Shown: positions 48,413-60,805, counted from the stretch's first letter. The stretch is DNA of 64,000 nt from Aphrophora alni (GCA_963513935.1 OY740771.1:12863138-12927137), one strand, 5' to 3'. Notes: generated by a model from the letters alone, not told the origin. A program made the numbers and translations.

Positions 48413-48646
48413 ATAGAAACCTATCGAAATTCAGAAACAAAAACTAATTCGAAATGTCAAAATGGTGGTAATTTAAAACAGGTTTTTATTCATATCTGAT
48501 GTTATTTTAACCGATAACGCTCTAAATTAGATAAATCAAATCTGCATGTAATCTTATCAACCCCACCTCTCTACAAAGTTATTGTCTAAAATTGTAATTT
48601 CACACTGATTCAATAAAATGAGACATTCGTAGTTATGACATCTGAG

Positions 48647-48860
48647 CAGTGCCGGATTAAGAACCTTGGGGCCCCAAAGCGAGATAGGCAAGGAGGCCTC
48701 CCAACCTCGAGAACCCCCCTCAATTAACCCGACCAATCCCAACCCGGATAGTATAATATTTTATACTATTTTAATATTTATTTTAATCCCTTGGGGGCCC
48801 CCTTCGGGGCCGGAGCCTCAAAGCGGCCGCTTCGTCTGCTTAGTGCTTAATCCGGCACTG
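48647..48860. mobile_element. hAT-type MITE with perfect 8-bp TSD
   Basis: The 214-bp element starts CAGTGCCGGATTAAG and ends with the exact inverse CTTAATCCGGCACTG. Perfect 8-bp duplications CATCTGAG flank it (48639-48646 and 48861-48868). CAGTG-type termini plus an 8-bp duplication are typical of hAT elements. The interior is GC-richer than the host DNA and encodes no transposase. Intact ends and a perfect duplication suggest a fairly recent insertion. Confidence 0.95.
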
Positions 48861-48989
48861 CATCTGAGCCGGAGTCACCAACACGAGTGTAATGGAGGCT
48901 GCCAGGCTGGGCAAAACCGAGGCGCAAAGACAAGCGAAGCGAGCGGAGACTTTAATGCCCGTTAGGCCTAAAATAGTGATATATATCCA

Positions 48990-49500
48990 TTACAAGGTTT
49001 AATAAACCTGCGTAACAAACTTCAAGTGTTCAAAGACCCCTTGATCTACCAATGGAATTTAACATTCCCTACAACCCTGGATAAACTAATTTTGGGTGTT
49101 ACATTTAGAGATTCTGCTTGTATCCCGTAGTTTCTACGTAAACACGATAACGGGAACAAAAAATTAAAATAGGAAGATGAAATTTGTTATAATGGACCAC
49201 GTGGTTATATAGAAACCCTATTAGATCTAATGTCAAAATGGTGTTCATTTAAACAGTTTTTTGTTCATATCTCGTGTGTTATTCAACTAAAAAATTTCAA
49301 TTCTGCATGTAATGGTACCAACTTCACATTTGATGATAAATAGAGTATGGGTCTAAAATATGTCGAAATCTAACCCCCCGGAAACATTCGTATTGTTACG
49401 AGAACCAGTCAATTGACAAGTAGACTTCTTCAGATATGTGACTGCTTGAGGCCCGTCAGGGCTGACACAGTGACGAGCAAAGCAACCTTTCATCTACGTG
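48990..49500 (-). repeat. Family B copies
   Basis: GACCCCTTGATCTACCAATG and GGAATTTAACATTCCCTACA are the inverse of family B words. A second related stretch at 49200-49500 contains GAGCAAAGCAACC, a variant of the CGCTCG-type segment. Confidence 0.5.
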
Positions 49501-50116
49501 TATAATTTAATATTTCTTAAATGACCAAAGTAACCAACTTTTGAAAAATTACATTTTGAGGTATGTTTGTATTACGTAATGTTTTTTAGTTTCTGAATCT
49601 ATAATTGTTTTATTTATTGTGTGTTTGATGGTAGTTGTTGATGAATTTATAACTTATTGTTAAATTTAGTGTTTTATTATTTAAATTTAATAAGTATTAT
49701 AGGTTAGTTTCAATAATATCATTATTATATTATAATTAATGTTTAATTTAATGATTATTTGGTTTATATTAAGGATTTTAATATTTATTTAATTGATTAA
49801 ATTTATACACTAATTATATATTAAGAATGTCCTCTTGTTGTTTAAAGGCCTCTCGGTCATCATTGTTTTTTTTTTGTTTTCGCTTTTATTTTATACAGTA
49901 AAAAAAATACCTACAACTTTCAAAAAACGGTGCATAAATATTGTAGAAAACTCTCTCATTCTAAGATCCTAAAAATAAAATAAAAACCAATAAAAGTACT
50001 TACTAAATGAATAGATTTGTTTAGAAAATAATTTATTTACAATATAAAAAATATCAAATGGAGAAACTAGGATGTGTGGTACAAATATTGACCTACGTAA
50101 ATGAACCCAACCTATC

Positions 50117-50690
50117 CTAACTTAAAAGCCGGATTTTGTGGACATTAATCCGGTGATACAGAGATTTGGTCAGAGTAATTTTGGCTCTCCTCTGTTCGGT
50201 TTTAACCCACCAAACCACGTAGCTCATCATAGGTCGTACAAACCAGTATCTCATCACAGCTGGTCTTAGTCCCCAGGTTTCCCCGACTACTCTTCTTACT
50301 GCCATTAAAGATTTGTTGGCTTTTTCCATGGTGCGTTCCAAATGTCAATTACAGGTTAATTTGGTGCCAAGTACCGGCCCTAGATATTTGACCACGCTCT
50401 TTCTTGTTAATTGAATCAGTGTCGTCACTGTAGGTTTTCCTTGCGACACCAGCCCTCAATAAGCGTTTGAGCTCTTTTAATGAGATCCACCACTGAATTC
50501 CCATACTTACCTCGGACATGCACCACCACATATCCCTGGGTATAGTATCCCTCCGATGAGAGAAGATCTAGAAGTGTGTCAACCACCAGGCACCGTAAAA
50601 GAGGAGATAGCCAATGGTGACCACGACATCCAACTCCTCTTCCATGACATGACTATAATGTAGGATAAATGTATTATATGGAATTATTAC
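50117..50690 (-). pseudogene. R1/Jockey-like LINE reverse-transcriptase relic lacking its catalytic motif
   Basis: On the minus strand, from about 50645 downward, one frame gives LSPLLRCLVVDTLLDLLSSE, then GYYTQGYVVVHVRGKYGNSV, then VDLIKRAQTLIEGWCRKENL. This follows non-LTR reverse transcriptases of the R1/I/Jockey group through RT motifs 4-6. Where family members read Y-A-D-D, this copy goes straight from GY to VVV, so the catalytic aspartates are missing. After a stop, a second frame gives MEKANKSLMAVRRVVGETWG followed by LRPAVMRYWFVRPMMSYVVW, the region leading to the connection domain. The copy is dead and truncated at both ends. Confidence 0.85.
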
Positions 50691-52123
50691 AATATAGTTT
50701 ACATAGTTTGGAAGTGAAGATAAACTGCTTTAAGTGTTTAAATTTATGGAATTTTGTTTAACTCTTCCGTTTTTGATGAAACTCTTTTACCAAGAAATAC
50801 TCTTTTGGCAATAATTGATTATACTTTTCTCTAATAAAAGTAATGATTTGGTAATTTTGTCAATTATAATTTTTTGTAAAACCAATGGTTTTCCAAATAT
50901 TCGACTAAAAATTATAAACAGGCACTATTTTTAAAATATAAAAATAAAATCTTGGTCTCTTAATATTGGTAAAAGATTTAATACAAAATGTGTACGATAT
51001 GGGAACTATTTTCAAGATTATAAATTTGTTTCGAAAAAAAAAACACAAATAGTTTACAGGAACAATTTTCCTTACCTTCTGGGTACACCACTTAAATATA
51101 TTATTGTATATGTTCACAATGACTCATCCTGTATATTAGGATTCCCACAATGACATCCTGTATATTAAGATTCCCACAATGACTCATTCTGTATATCAGG
51201 ATGCACAATTAAATTACAAACAAATTAAATAATAATAAAAAAGAAATTTTTTAAAATAGATGATGGGTTTTTATTGGTCTTCCAGTAACAGATAAAATTA
51301 GTTAGAAATGTCAAAAAAACAGATGCCGGTGTAGGGATGTTTTACTCCAAGAATGTCCCTTTGCTTAAGAATTGAAATCAACACGTGTTGTAGGTTAGTA
51401 AGTGGTGATTTGTCAAACAACCCCTGACCCCACCCCCTTACAGGGTCAAGGTTCATGTTTAGTTCTGAGCATACTTCTAACCTCGAAGTTTAAGTAGTTT
51501 AGATAAAACTGGATTTATAAATTAATACGATATAAAACATTTAGTATGCAGTACCACTAGTCAGATTCTTTTGTGTAACCACTTCTTTGGCGACCTCGAT
51601 CTTGGCGTTGATGTACGCAGAACACCAGTTGTAGAAAATATTACAGGTCTTTATAAGAAGAAACTAAAAAAGAAAAAAAAATTAAAGTACTGCCATTTTG
51701 AAATTTTGTAATCCGATTACTAACTACCAAGAAATTATTAGTTTCCTGTTTTTTGTCAAAAACTCGGTTATCCTTTGACGTCCAAAAAAAAAAACAAATT
51801 TTTTTGTTTGTCATTAAAAAAGGAACGTTCAAATTCTATATACCACCACGTATTGTGAGAAAGTAAAATCAGCAAAAAAATGCGTGTTTTCAAGTTAGCT
51901 TAAAAAATTTAGCTAATTTTCCTCATCAAAACAAATTCCAGTAAATTACTTCCTATAATCAACGTGAGCGCCTGAAAGTATTGAGGTAGGCAATTTAGGT
52001 ACACGAATTGAATGTTATTGACCCAAAGATTCCAATACTAGATTTCTATCATTAGTGGGGGAAATTAACAACAAAAAAGGGAAATTATGATATAATTGCA
52101 AAGTCGCATATTGTTTTTCATTA

Positions 52124-54157
52124 CATGTTTACATGAAGCGAAAAGAAAAAAATCGGTAAAAATTGGTCCTGTGCTTCGTGGCAAAATTGCACAAATGTGC
52201 ATTTTTGATGCATTTTAAGTGCATCGCTACGCTATTTTTAATAATTTTCAGTTCCGTTGGTCGAAATTAAAAAAAAAAAAATGTAAAACACTCGAAGATG
52301 AATAAAATATCGACCTGACCAGGTAGAAATACGTTATAAATTAATCCTAACCTCAAAAAACCAAAATGTATGAAACTTCAGGTTTTTTTTTACTTTAAAA
52401 TGCAATAAATAACGGGAAAATCGTCGGAGTTTCATAAAAAATAGAAAAATTGTGTATTTTAATGCTATAACGTGGTTAAATTTTAAAAAAAATCGATTTT
52501 ACGGCCGCAATTGGTATTTTTCGAAAAAAATTCAAATTACCTCCCTTTTATGCCAAATCATCGTAGTGTAAAACTTTTTTAATGTAAGTTTTTGATGTAC
52601 TTGTGAACATACGCGAAAGTTCGTTATTTAATTTAAAATGCCCATTTTATGATTTCGAAAAAAACCCAATATTCATATTTTTGCCATTTAAAAAAATAAA
52701 ATGCAGAGTTTTGGTCAAGTTTTATAGAATTTTTTTGTAAGTAATATTTCAAGAAACAAATTTTTCAGTTACTTTCTGTATTTATTTGCATTTTTAATGG
52801 GCAGCAGGTGATGAGCAGTGTTGCCTTCATTCAGCTATGATTTCCTTTTACTCGTGGCAAATATGTAGGCCTACTACACATATTTATATCTACATAATAA
52901 ATACTAATGTATATAGTTCTTAACTATGAAATACTTTCTCTTTACAACGAGAGGTAGTTCTTCAAAAGCATAAGGGCAGTAGGATATTTAAAAAACGGGA
53001 TACGTTAAGTGAATACTTTTTTTTTTTTTTTTTTTTTCATGAAATAGAAAATTGTTTAACCTAATTGTTTAAATATTCAAATATACATATCTTATAATTA
53101 TTAAATTATCATTATCATCATTATCATTATTATTAATTATTAAATCTTGTAATTATTTAAAATAATAATTACACTGTAAGAAATAAAGTAAACATCGGAC
53201 AAGCAAACGCATTATTAGTTTTTATAATTATATTATCTTAAATAATTTTATCATTATGAATTTATTTTTTAATTTACAAGAAAGTATATTTTTTTAAATA
53301 TTTTAATCGTAAAAAATGAATAAATAAAAGTAGTTTTTGAATAACATTTTTATTTATTAAATGTAAATTTAAATTAAGGAATCATCCATAGAAAATACTG
53401 CGCCACCTTATGCAAATTAAATAATTAAGAGCTTTTATAACACGTACAATTACAATTGAATAAATTATGATTTTTATAGCAATAATTTTTAGAATTACTA
53501 AAACATCTGTAAACTTTATAAGAACAGTAAAACAACGATTTCAACCATTGCAACCTTTAAATTAACATATTTACTATTTAAAATTGTGTAATTTTTCATT
53601 TTATTTAAATATAAGTAGGCCTTATACTGAAATTAATTGACTTTGTATTTTTTGATAAGATATTAATAAAATTCAATATTATAATACACCTTTTATCATT
53701 TTTAAATGTTAATTTCTTATTATCATATATTACTAATCGAATTTACGTTTTGAGTATTTGTTTTGAACTATCAAATAATTCTTCAAATTTTATTGACAAC
53801 TACTTGCAAACAATTTTTTATGTATTTATAGCATTAAAATACACATTTCCTTTAATTTGTATGAAAATCCGGCGATTTTCCCTTTATTTCTGCATTAAAA
53901 AAAAACCTGAAGTTTCATACATTTTGTTTTTTGAGGTTAGGTTTCGTTTTTAAAGTTTTTCCGCAGGGTCAGGTAGATAGTCTATTCTTCCGCGAGTATT
54001 TTGCTTTTTTAAAATTTTTCTACGACCAACAGAACCGGAGATACTAAAACATAGTGTAGCGATGCACTTAAAATGCATCAAAAATGCACTTTTGCGTAAT
54101 TTTGCCACGAAGTACAGCCCCGATTTTACCGATTTTTTTTTCACTTCATCTTAACAT
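52124..54157. mobile_element. 2.0-kb element with ~270-bp terminal inverted repeats
   Basis: The left arm (52124 to about 52395) and right arm (about 53895 to 54157) are inverse copies with interruptions. Paired examples are CTTCGTGGCAAAATTGCACA with TTTTGCCACGAAG, GCATTTTAAGTGCATCGCTA with TAGCGATGCACTTAAAATGC, and ATGTATGAAACTTCAGG with CCTGAAGTTTCATACAT. The 1.5-kb interior is very AT-rich, includes a poly-T run near 53020 and has no recognised coding sequence. No clear target duplication was found. It is best described as a foldback or long-TIR non-autonomous DNA transposon. Confidence 0.75.
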
Positions 54158-54582
54158 ATCTAATGGGGAAAAATCCGACTTGTAATTACAGTACATCACT
54201 ATTAAATTACAATTTCCCTCTACTAGATAGCGGCGTGTGTTGGCTACCTTGGAAAACCCTCTTTCACGCACGCACACTCACAGACAAGGTGCCTATTCAG
54301 TGGTTCACTTATTATATCAGACGACGTTTTATATGCTTCTTACATAGTACCTACTGAATGTGAATGTTCATATAATTTGACTGAAAGCGACACCAAACAA
54401 GCGAGAAATTAAATAAAAGTAGAATAGTGAAAAAGAATGTATTTTGTCTTATGTTGTCTTATTATTCTTTGTAATTTTTTAATATACCTACGAGTAACAG
54501 GTGCTTAAATTTTCAAAAAATTGACGTGGGATGCATTTTCGGTAGGTAGTCACGTCAAAATAGACGTAAAAATAAAAAACTG

Positions 54583-54985
54583 GGTAATTATATAGCAGAG
54601 CTGCCTCACTTCAAAATCAATTTTTAAAGGTTTTATTCGTCAAATAAATGTTGGAAAAATATTTTACTATCGAAAAAAAGTGTCGGAAAGATGATTACAT
54701 AACATAATTTCACAAGATTACACAAGAAAATCTTAATCAGAGTCAAATTCTGCTGCAAATTCAGTAGATGAGGAATTTATTGAATTTAAATGTATTATAC
54801 TCATTGTACTTTCTCTTAAACATAAATTCGGCTATATGGCCATGGAAATGTTGTTTTGAATTTCCATATCGCGGCACATTTCCTTGCACCTCCCTCCATT
54901 GACGTTCAATTGTCTGCGTATGTGCTTCAGTGTACGTATATGTAGGGCTGTATTATTATATGTCACGAAAGGTTTGGCCAGGTTG

Positions 54986-55031
<46 letters not shown>

Positions 55032-55264
55032 CCACCTGGCCAAACCTTCCGTACGTTTATTGAAGTGAATGTCATGAGTATGTAAAAGATAACACACAGT
55101 TAATTTTTTCACGAAAAAACTACTTGTGTAATTGTGTTATTGTATTATGTAATCATCTTTCCGACACTTTTTTTCGATAATAAAATATTTTTCCAACATT
55201 TATTTGACGAATAAAACCCATAAAAATTGATTTTGAAGTGAGGCAGCTCTGCTATATAATTACC
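54583..55264. mobile_element. hAT-like MITE, copy 2 (8-bp TSD AAAAACTG)
   Basis: Same family as 2575-3000. It opens GGTAATTATATAGCAGAGCT and closes with the inverse, between perfect 8-bp duplications AAAAACTG (54575-54582 and 55265-55272). At 682 bp it is the fuller copy: its inverted arms extend about 130-140 bp through GTGTCGGAAAGATGATTACA. A TA microsatellite (about 54987-55030) again sits between GGTTTGGCCAGGTTGC and ACCACCTGGCCAAACC, here in the opposite orientation to copy 1. No transposase. Confidence 0.9.
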
Positions 55265-56345
55265 AAAAACTGCTGCTTAAAAAAAAAAATTCAAAGCTTG
55301 GACTTATTTTAATTGTTTATTTAACAAACAGCCAATTTTTATACCTTTATAATTAAACCGATTTCAGGAAATAATTGGTATAATTGGCTAAAAATTTGTA
55401 CTTTGGGGTTAAATAAGATTTTGTCATAATTACCAAATGAAAAATGGCCGCTCTACAGTTAAAAATACCTTTTAATGCTACTTCACTAACTTTAACGATA
55501 AAATATTAATTGAAAAAAAGTAAAAATGACAATTTCTATAAAGAAATACATTTTTCAATACCCCCCTCCTTTTTTTACATAGATTTTTACTGTCCAATAT
55601 CTGCTTATTGTTTAAACAATAAAATTATTCTTTACAAATTGCGAGATTTACAACTGACTTTTAAAATTTTAACGGGTGAATAGAGATATTTAAAATTGAT
55701 TGTCAATTAACAGTAATCAATACAGAAGTTAGTTGAGAGGTAAACAAAAGTGTACTTTACGACAATTTATTTTTAACTTGATTCAACAATGGGAAGTACG
55801 AAAAATTGCTTAAGGAAAGTGCAATTCACTTTGCAAATTAAAATTCGAAATTTTAAGACCTGTACGAGTAAGTTTATCAAAAACCATAAAAAATTGTAAA
55901 GTTTTTCGGCCATTTTTTTAAAGTTTGCAAAACCCATTTTTAAATACCAAAAAAAGTAATGAACGTTCCCTATTTTAAAGTTTTTCGATAGATTAATAGT
56001 TTACGAAATTCCAACGGTGGCAAAAGTTAAATTATCATCTTGTACATGTACAATACACAATTATTTACAATAATTACAAAAAAACTTTTTTTTTTTTAAC
56101 TGTACGATACAACGATTGGAAATAGTATGCAAAACCTTTCGAATGCAGTTTCTTTTAAATAGTGTTTATCAAATTTTAGAAAATACAAAAAACTCGGATT
56201 GCCACCAATCTTCGGTCTAGTTGCCCAAAAATAGCGGCATTTTAACAATGTTATTATTTTTAAACAGTTACTTTGGGCGTAAATAAAACTTCACGAGAAT
56301 GAAACTTGGCTATGTTCCTAAAGGCCTGAGAAGTAATATACACAA
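55265..56345. other. AT-rich intronic DNA
   Basis: No element or coding signal was recognised. Confidence 0.5.
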
Positions 56346-56349
56346 TTGA

Positions 56350-57394
56350 ACCCTGGAATGGTACTCTATCGTGATTTTTACGAAGGTGAAATTAATTTTG
56401 GCTGGTACTGTTTTGTTTGCGCTCCGACTTTAACCGCTCCGACTTTGTGTAAGCTCTCCCCATCCTCCACCAAGGTCAGTAAGACAGTGGAACTGGTTTT
56501 AGAAAGTTGCATACTCAGTCAGGAACCACCCTTGTCTAATTGTTACGAATGTAAACCAATAACATAACTTTTTCTGTTTGATTATGTTTAGGGTTTTTTT
56601 TGTGATTATATTTAAAATTTCTATTATAAATCATTTTTTTAAGCTGATATTAATTTCTATAATTTATACAAACATTTTTACAAAGTTTTGATTTTGTTTA
56701 CAATGGCACTTAGACCTTCAGAAATAGACAAAATAATAGACTAAACTGACAGTGACAATGATATAGGCGACTTAGCGTTCTGTTTGGAGCACCAACGAGA
56801 GGTGTGTCATAGCTGTGCTGAGAACTTCTGAATTTCGGCAGGTACACATATAAAAATAACTAAATAGGTCAGGGCTTCACTTATAATTTACTTTTAAGAT
56901 GGTATGCAAACTTACAATTGACTTTTGAACTTTAATTACTGAGGCGACCCCAAACCCAATTTTGTGGCTGCAATTCAGCAATCTGCTTGGAGCACACAAA
57001 AAGGAATTTGAAATTGTTGGAAATCTTTGCAACTATTAGATTTTTGTTGAAACTCGTCTGACTTTGTATATATATATATATATACATGTCATTTATACTT
57101 TGTAAAGTACCTTTGTTACTGACTCTGTTAAATTTTCGTATAAAAAAAAATTAACGTAAGCTATTTTCAAATGTTTCACATTCAAATAACATTTTTTTAC
57201 TTTAATAAAAATTTATTAATTGTAACCAAATTTATGTGTTTAAACACTTTTAACAGTATTAAACAATAATTGGTTATGCAAATTGTTGTTGTTTTATTTT
57301 CATGGCAACCACAAAAAATGTTTACACTATTACAAACGTAAAAAATACGATACTATACCAATAACGTAGTCAGTAGTAGTATACCATTCCAGGT
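56350..57394 (+). mobile_element. TTAA-type TIR element (possibly piggyBac-like)
   Basis: ACCCTGGAATGGTACTCTA at the left is mirrored by ...GTATACCATTCCAGGT at the right. TTGA and TTAA stand at the outer edges (56346-56349 and 57395-57398), one base from a perfect TTAA duplication as made by piggyBac and Kolobok elements. Internally, ATG at 56703 opens MALRPSEIDKIID, a stop, then TDSDNDIGD; this acidic, Asp/Ser-rich start resembles the N-terminus of piggyBac-type transposases. The reading frame is broken at once. The superfamily call rests on weak evidence. Confidence 0.5.
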
Positions 57395-57518
57395 TTAAGA
57401 TTTTTATCTCTTAACAAAATGGTGTTTTTTTTTTTTTTTAAAGTAAACACTTTTTAAAAGTATGTTAGGTTAGCTTAAAAATAAATTAATTTTGTGCATT
57501 TCATTTAGAGAATGTGCT

Positions 57519-58209
57519 TGTATTACATTGTATAATAGGGCTGGGTAAGAACCATGATGGCATCATCAGGTTGTTTTATAAGGCGAGGAAGGCAGAGAGG
57601 TTTTTTGCTTTTAAAATAGCACGGGTGAAAATATTAGCCATGGGTTCCATTTTCAGTTTATTTTTTTGATTTAGGTTATGTAAGTTTTTTTTCCGCTTTT
57701 TTACATTTATCACTTGATAACGTCAGTCGATTTCTACTCTCGAAACGTTGTGTTTTAGTTTTTACATACGCAAATGATGGGAAATGTCCGATTCAACCAT
57801 GTTAATAATGTGCGAAGACAGTATGGATCTGCATTCAAAGATTAGAATAGTCTAGGCTTACAATGTACAATGGGATCGAATTTCATTATCTAGAAAATTC
57901 TTGGAATTGTGAGCGAACGTGTCTGGTGCTGTTCACCTTACTGTTTGCGGGATCAGCTGTTACGGATTCTGGAATAATTCTGGTCAGCAAGAATCTTCTA
58001 CATGGGAACAGCTCCATATAAAATTGTTATCCACTTTGCAGTTAAGAAATATGTCTGCTGATAAACATTATTTAGGCACCAATGTTTCTTTACGCGAGAT
58101 GCGTTTAGTTTCGAATGGATGAATTGGAACTGCGGAAGCTCTCTTTATACAAAAACAAGTCGATGTGCCATCATAGTACTTACCCAGCCCAATCATACAA
58201 TGTAATACA
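57519..58209. mobile_element. 691-bp TIR element
   Basis: The ends are inverse copies over about 45 bp: TGTATTACATTGTATAATAG then GGCTGGGTAAGAACCATGAT at the left, and ATCATAGTACTTACCCAGCC then a matching CAATGTAATACA end at the right. The interior holds an unrecognised short frame (57919-58122). A lone terminus of the same family lies near 28750. No target duplication could be defined. Confidence 0.65.
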
Positions 58210-58453
58210 GATTCGCTAATGAAAAGTTTCTTTGGCCTTCTAGGAAATGTTAAATTTCAAGGGGGTCTAGGGTAGGCTTGTTTAAAACAATTGTTACACA
58301 GGAACCTGACGGGCATATGCCACCCGCTACGCTCGTATTGGTGACTCGGCCGTATTTCGTAAAAGTGTCAAGTTTATGTTAAAACCATACGGTTTAGAGT
58401 TCGTAGACATATATGAACAGTTATTTTTATAAAGTCGAAGTCTTCTATACGGC

Positions 58454-59290
58454 CTAGCGCCTGCATTTTAATATCTTCTTCAAATAAACAAACATATTCG
58501 GAATTTTTAAACTCGATAGTTTTTCACCCTTAACTACTCCAAGGTCATTTTTTTTTATTACCGCTATATGCGGGAAAATATAAAGAATATAAATACAAAG
58601 TTTGAAATATTTAGGAGTTATCGTCTTGTCTGTGGAGACTGGTATCGACACGTGTGTGAAATTATTAAATGTCCTTTATAAATACGGAACTTAATAAAAA
58701 GAAATCAATGTAACTACAATCCATCCTTTAATGGCTATCTAATTGTTGTCTTACATCTCACAAAAAATGGTTAAAAACTAAAACGCTACGCATTTCTCAT
58801 TGTGTGGTTAAATTAAAGTGTATTCGTCGTACAGAAATTATAATATATGATTTCGCACTGGAATTTAAGTCCTAATCCATATAATTGTTTTCAGATTTAT
58901 AGGTTACACCGTGTTCACGTTAAGGGGGGGGGGGTATGTATATGACACTTTAAATTTGGCCTAGTGCCAACATATTAATTTTCCCTCCAAAAAACGTACC
59001 TATTTGTAATCAGAAAAACTTCTAGTTTTATTTGATACCCCACACATAATATTTCAAAACAAATTTAACTCAATAGTGTTTTTCCCTAAAGTACCCCAAG
59101 GTATTTTTTGCCGCTATATATGGGACAATGCGAAGAATATAAATGCAAAGTTTAAGATATATATATATAACAGTCTTGTCTACGTAGACTGGTTGCGACT
59201 TGGTAGGTCAGAATTCAAAGTTACAGAGAGGTTGCTACCATTAAATGGAGAATTGAAATTTGCTTTTATTTTAAAAATTTAGTGTGTTGA
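58454..59290. repeat. Diverged direct repeat pair
   Basis: Segments at about 58530-58650 and 59080-59200 share CCAAGGT, CCGCTATAT, AAGAATATAAATRCAAAGTTT and GTCTTGTCT in order. Both adjoin family-B-like sequence (GATTCGCTAATG..., CTACGCTCG). Non-coding. Confidence 0.55.
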
Positions 59291-59336
59291 TGAAAACACG
59301 AGATGTGAAGAAAATAAGATTAAAAAATTAATAAAT

Positions 59337-60160
59337 TTATTCAAACTGAAACCCACTTACAGCTACACATTGATAGCAACGCCTAACAAATGACTCGTAC
59401 ACCATTGTAAAGTAATTATTATGTGGGATGCGAAGCAATTCCTCTTCAATAACACTCTTCATCCTCATAATTGTTGGAAGTTTGGTTGTACACTTGCTCA
59501 TATAAATACCCCCATAAGAGAAATCACAAACAGTTATGAAGAGATTGGGGTGGCCAATATAAAAACTTATACGAGCAATCCAATACCCTTGAAGATTGTT
59601 ATTTAGTAATTGTTTGACTGAATTTGCATAATGGGGCGAAGCACCATCTTGTTGAAAAGTACCTTTGTACATTTCCGGAACCGTAAAATGTTGTAGTATT
59701 TGTTGGTTAAACTTGTTCATAGCTATTTCCAGTCATGGTGATGTCTGAAATGTCTTAAGACAGTACGTCATTAGTAGTACAGCAGCTTAGACAGTAATTC
59801 CTTTTGATTTAGGAAGTTTCTGATCAACAACGTGAGGGTTTTTGGTGTTGTAATAATTAGAGTTATGTCTATTCACAGTACCATTGCGGTAGAAAGTCGA
59901 CATGTCTGAGAAAACAATACAAGAATGCCAATCAGTTTCATGAAACTCTACGATGCGGGAACAAAGCTCAATTATTCTGTCCGTATCATCTTCAAGTAGG
60001 TTATGAAAGGTAAAATCTTTTGTAAAATTTAATTTTGTTTTTCTTTACGATTCTCTGCGCTGAAGATTTGGGCACTCCAGTTTCAAGCTGTACTTTTCTA
60101 AGTGATTTGGTTTACTAAAAGGAGATCGAGTGAACCTTTTCACTAGGTTTCCCGTTTCCA
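59337..60160 (-). pseudogene. IS630/Tc1/mariner-superfamily transposase relic
   Basis: Minus-strand translation in pieces gives LRKVQLETGVPKSSAQRIVK (helix-turn-helix, about 60050-60115) and LEDDTDRIIELCSRIVEFHE (about 59940-60000). VFSDMSTFYRNGTVNRHN (about 59865-59920) carries the first catalytic Asp. After decay and deletion comes an open frame from 59720 to 59337 with FQQDGASPHYANSVKQLL (second Asp) and the C-terminal block ESFVRRCYQCVAVSGFQFE. The block that should hold the third acidic residue is frameshifted. The order and motifs match insect transposases annotated as Tc3-like DDE proteins. Stops and frameshifts make it inactive. Terminal repeats were not identified. Confidence 0.8.
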
Positions 60161-60574
60161 ACAACAAATATTTCCATTTAATTATTCAGTGAGTGGTTGG
60201 TGGATCAACACCTGGAAAGGCAACCTGAAATTGTCCAATTGATTCTGCAACGTTATTAAAAACAACGGCTCACACACATTTTACTTTTCGCTCAACTTTA
60301 AAAAACATTTTGCAACTACAAAGGACAGTACTCAAAAGAATTAGGTTATAGGTTTCTGTTTTAATGTAATTGTTGTTTAATTTGAATCGAACAGCTGTTC
60401 AACAATTAAACCTGCGATAGTAAAAATATAGAGGCATAGAAGTTGTTTTACTTGAGTTACAGCCATTTTGTTTCTATAAGCACCCGGTGTGTTCAAATTA
60501 TTTTTACACAAAATTTTTGGTAACTTTATTAAGAAGTATGTAAAGTTTCAAAATAATCGATTCAGGAATAAGCA

Positions 60575-60805
60575 ATTAATAGATGGATAAAATAAAGCAA
60601 TAAAGTTTAAAATTTCAAAATATATATTTAAAAAAAAAATTTATTTTAATAATATAAATGAGCTACAATTGTTTCGCCTTTTGTACTATATAAAAAAAAA
60701 AAAAGGCGAAAAAGTATATATATATATATATATATTATTGTTTAGACTATATTATTAAAATATTTTGAAACTTAAGCTTTATTGCTTCATTTTATCCTTG
60801 AATAT
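60575..60805. repeat. Nested palindrome in AT-rich DNA
   Basis: GATAAAATAAAGCAATAAAG (about 60577-60596) is mirrored by CTTTATTGCTTCATTTTATC (about 60777-60796). Inside lies a tight hairpin with stem TTCGCCTTTT/AAAAGGCGAA (60675-60711) followed by a short TA run. It could be the remnant of a foldback element. Confidence 0.6.

Noticed and set aside
56346..56567. 73-codon Cys-containing frame
   Set aside because: It begins in the terminal repeat of a transposable element and has no recognisable domain.
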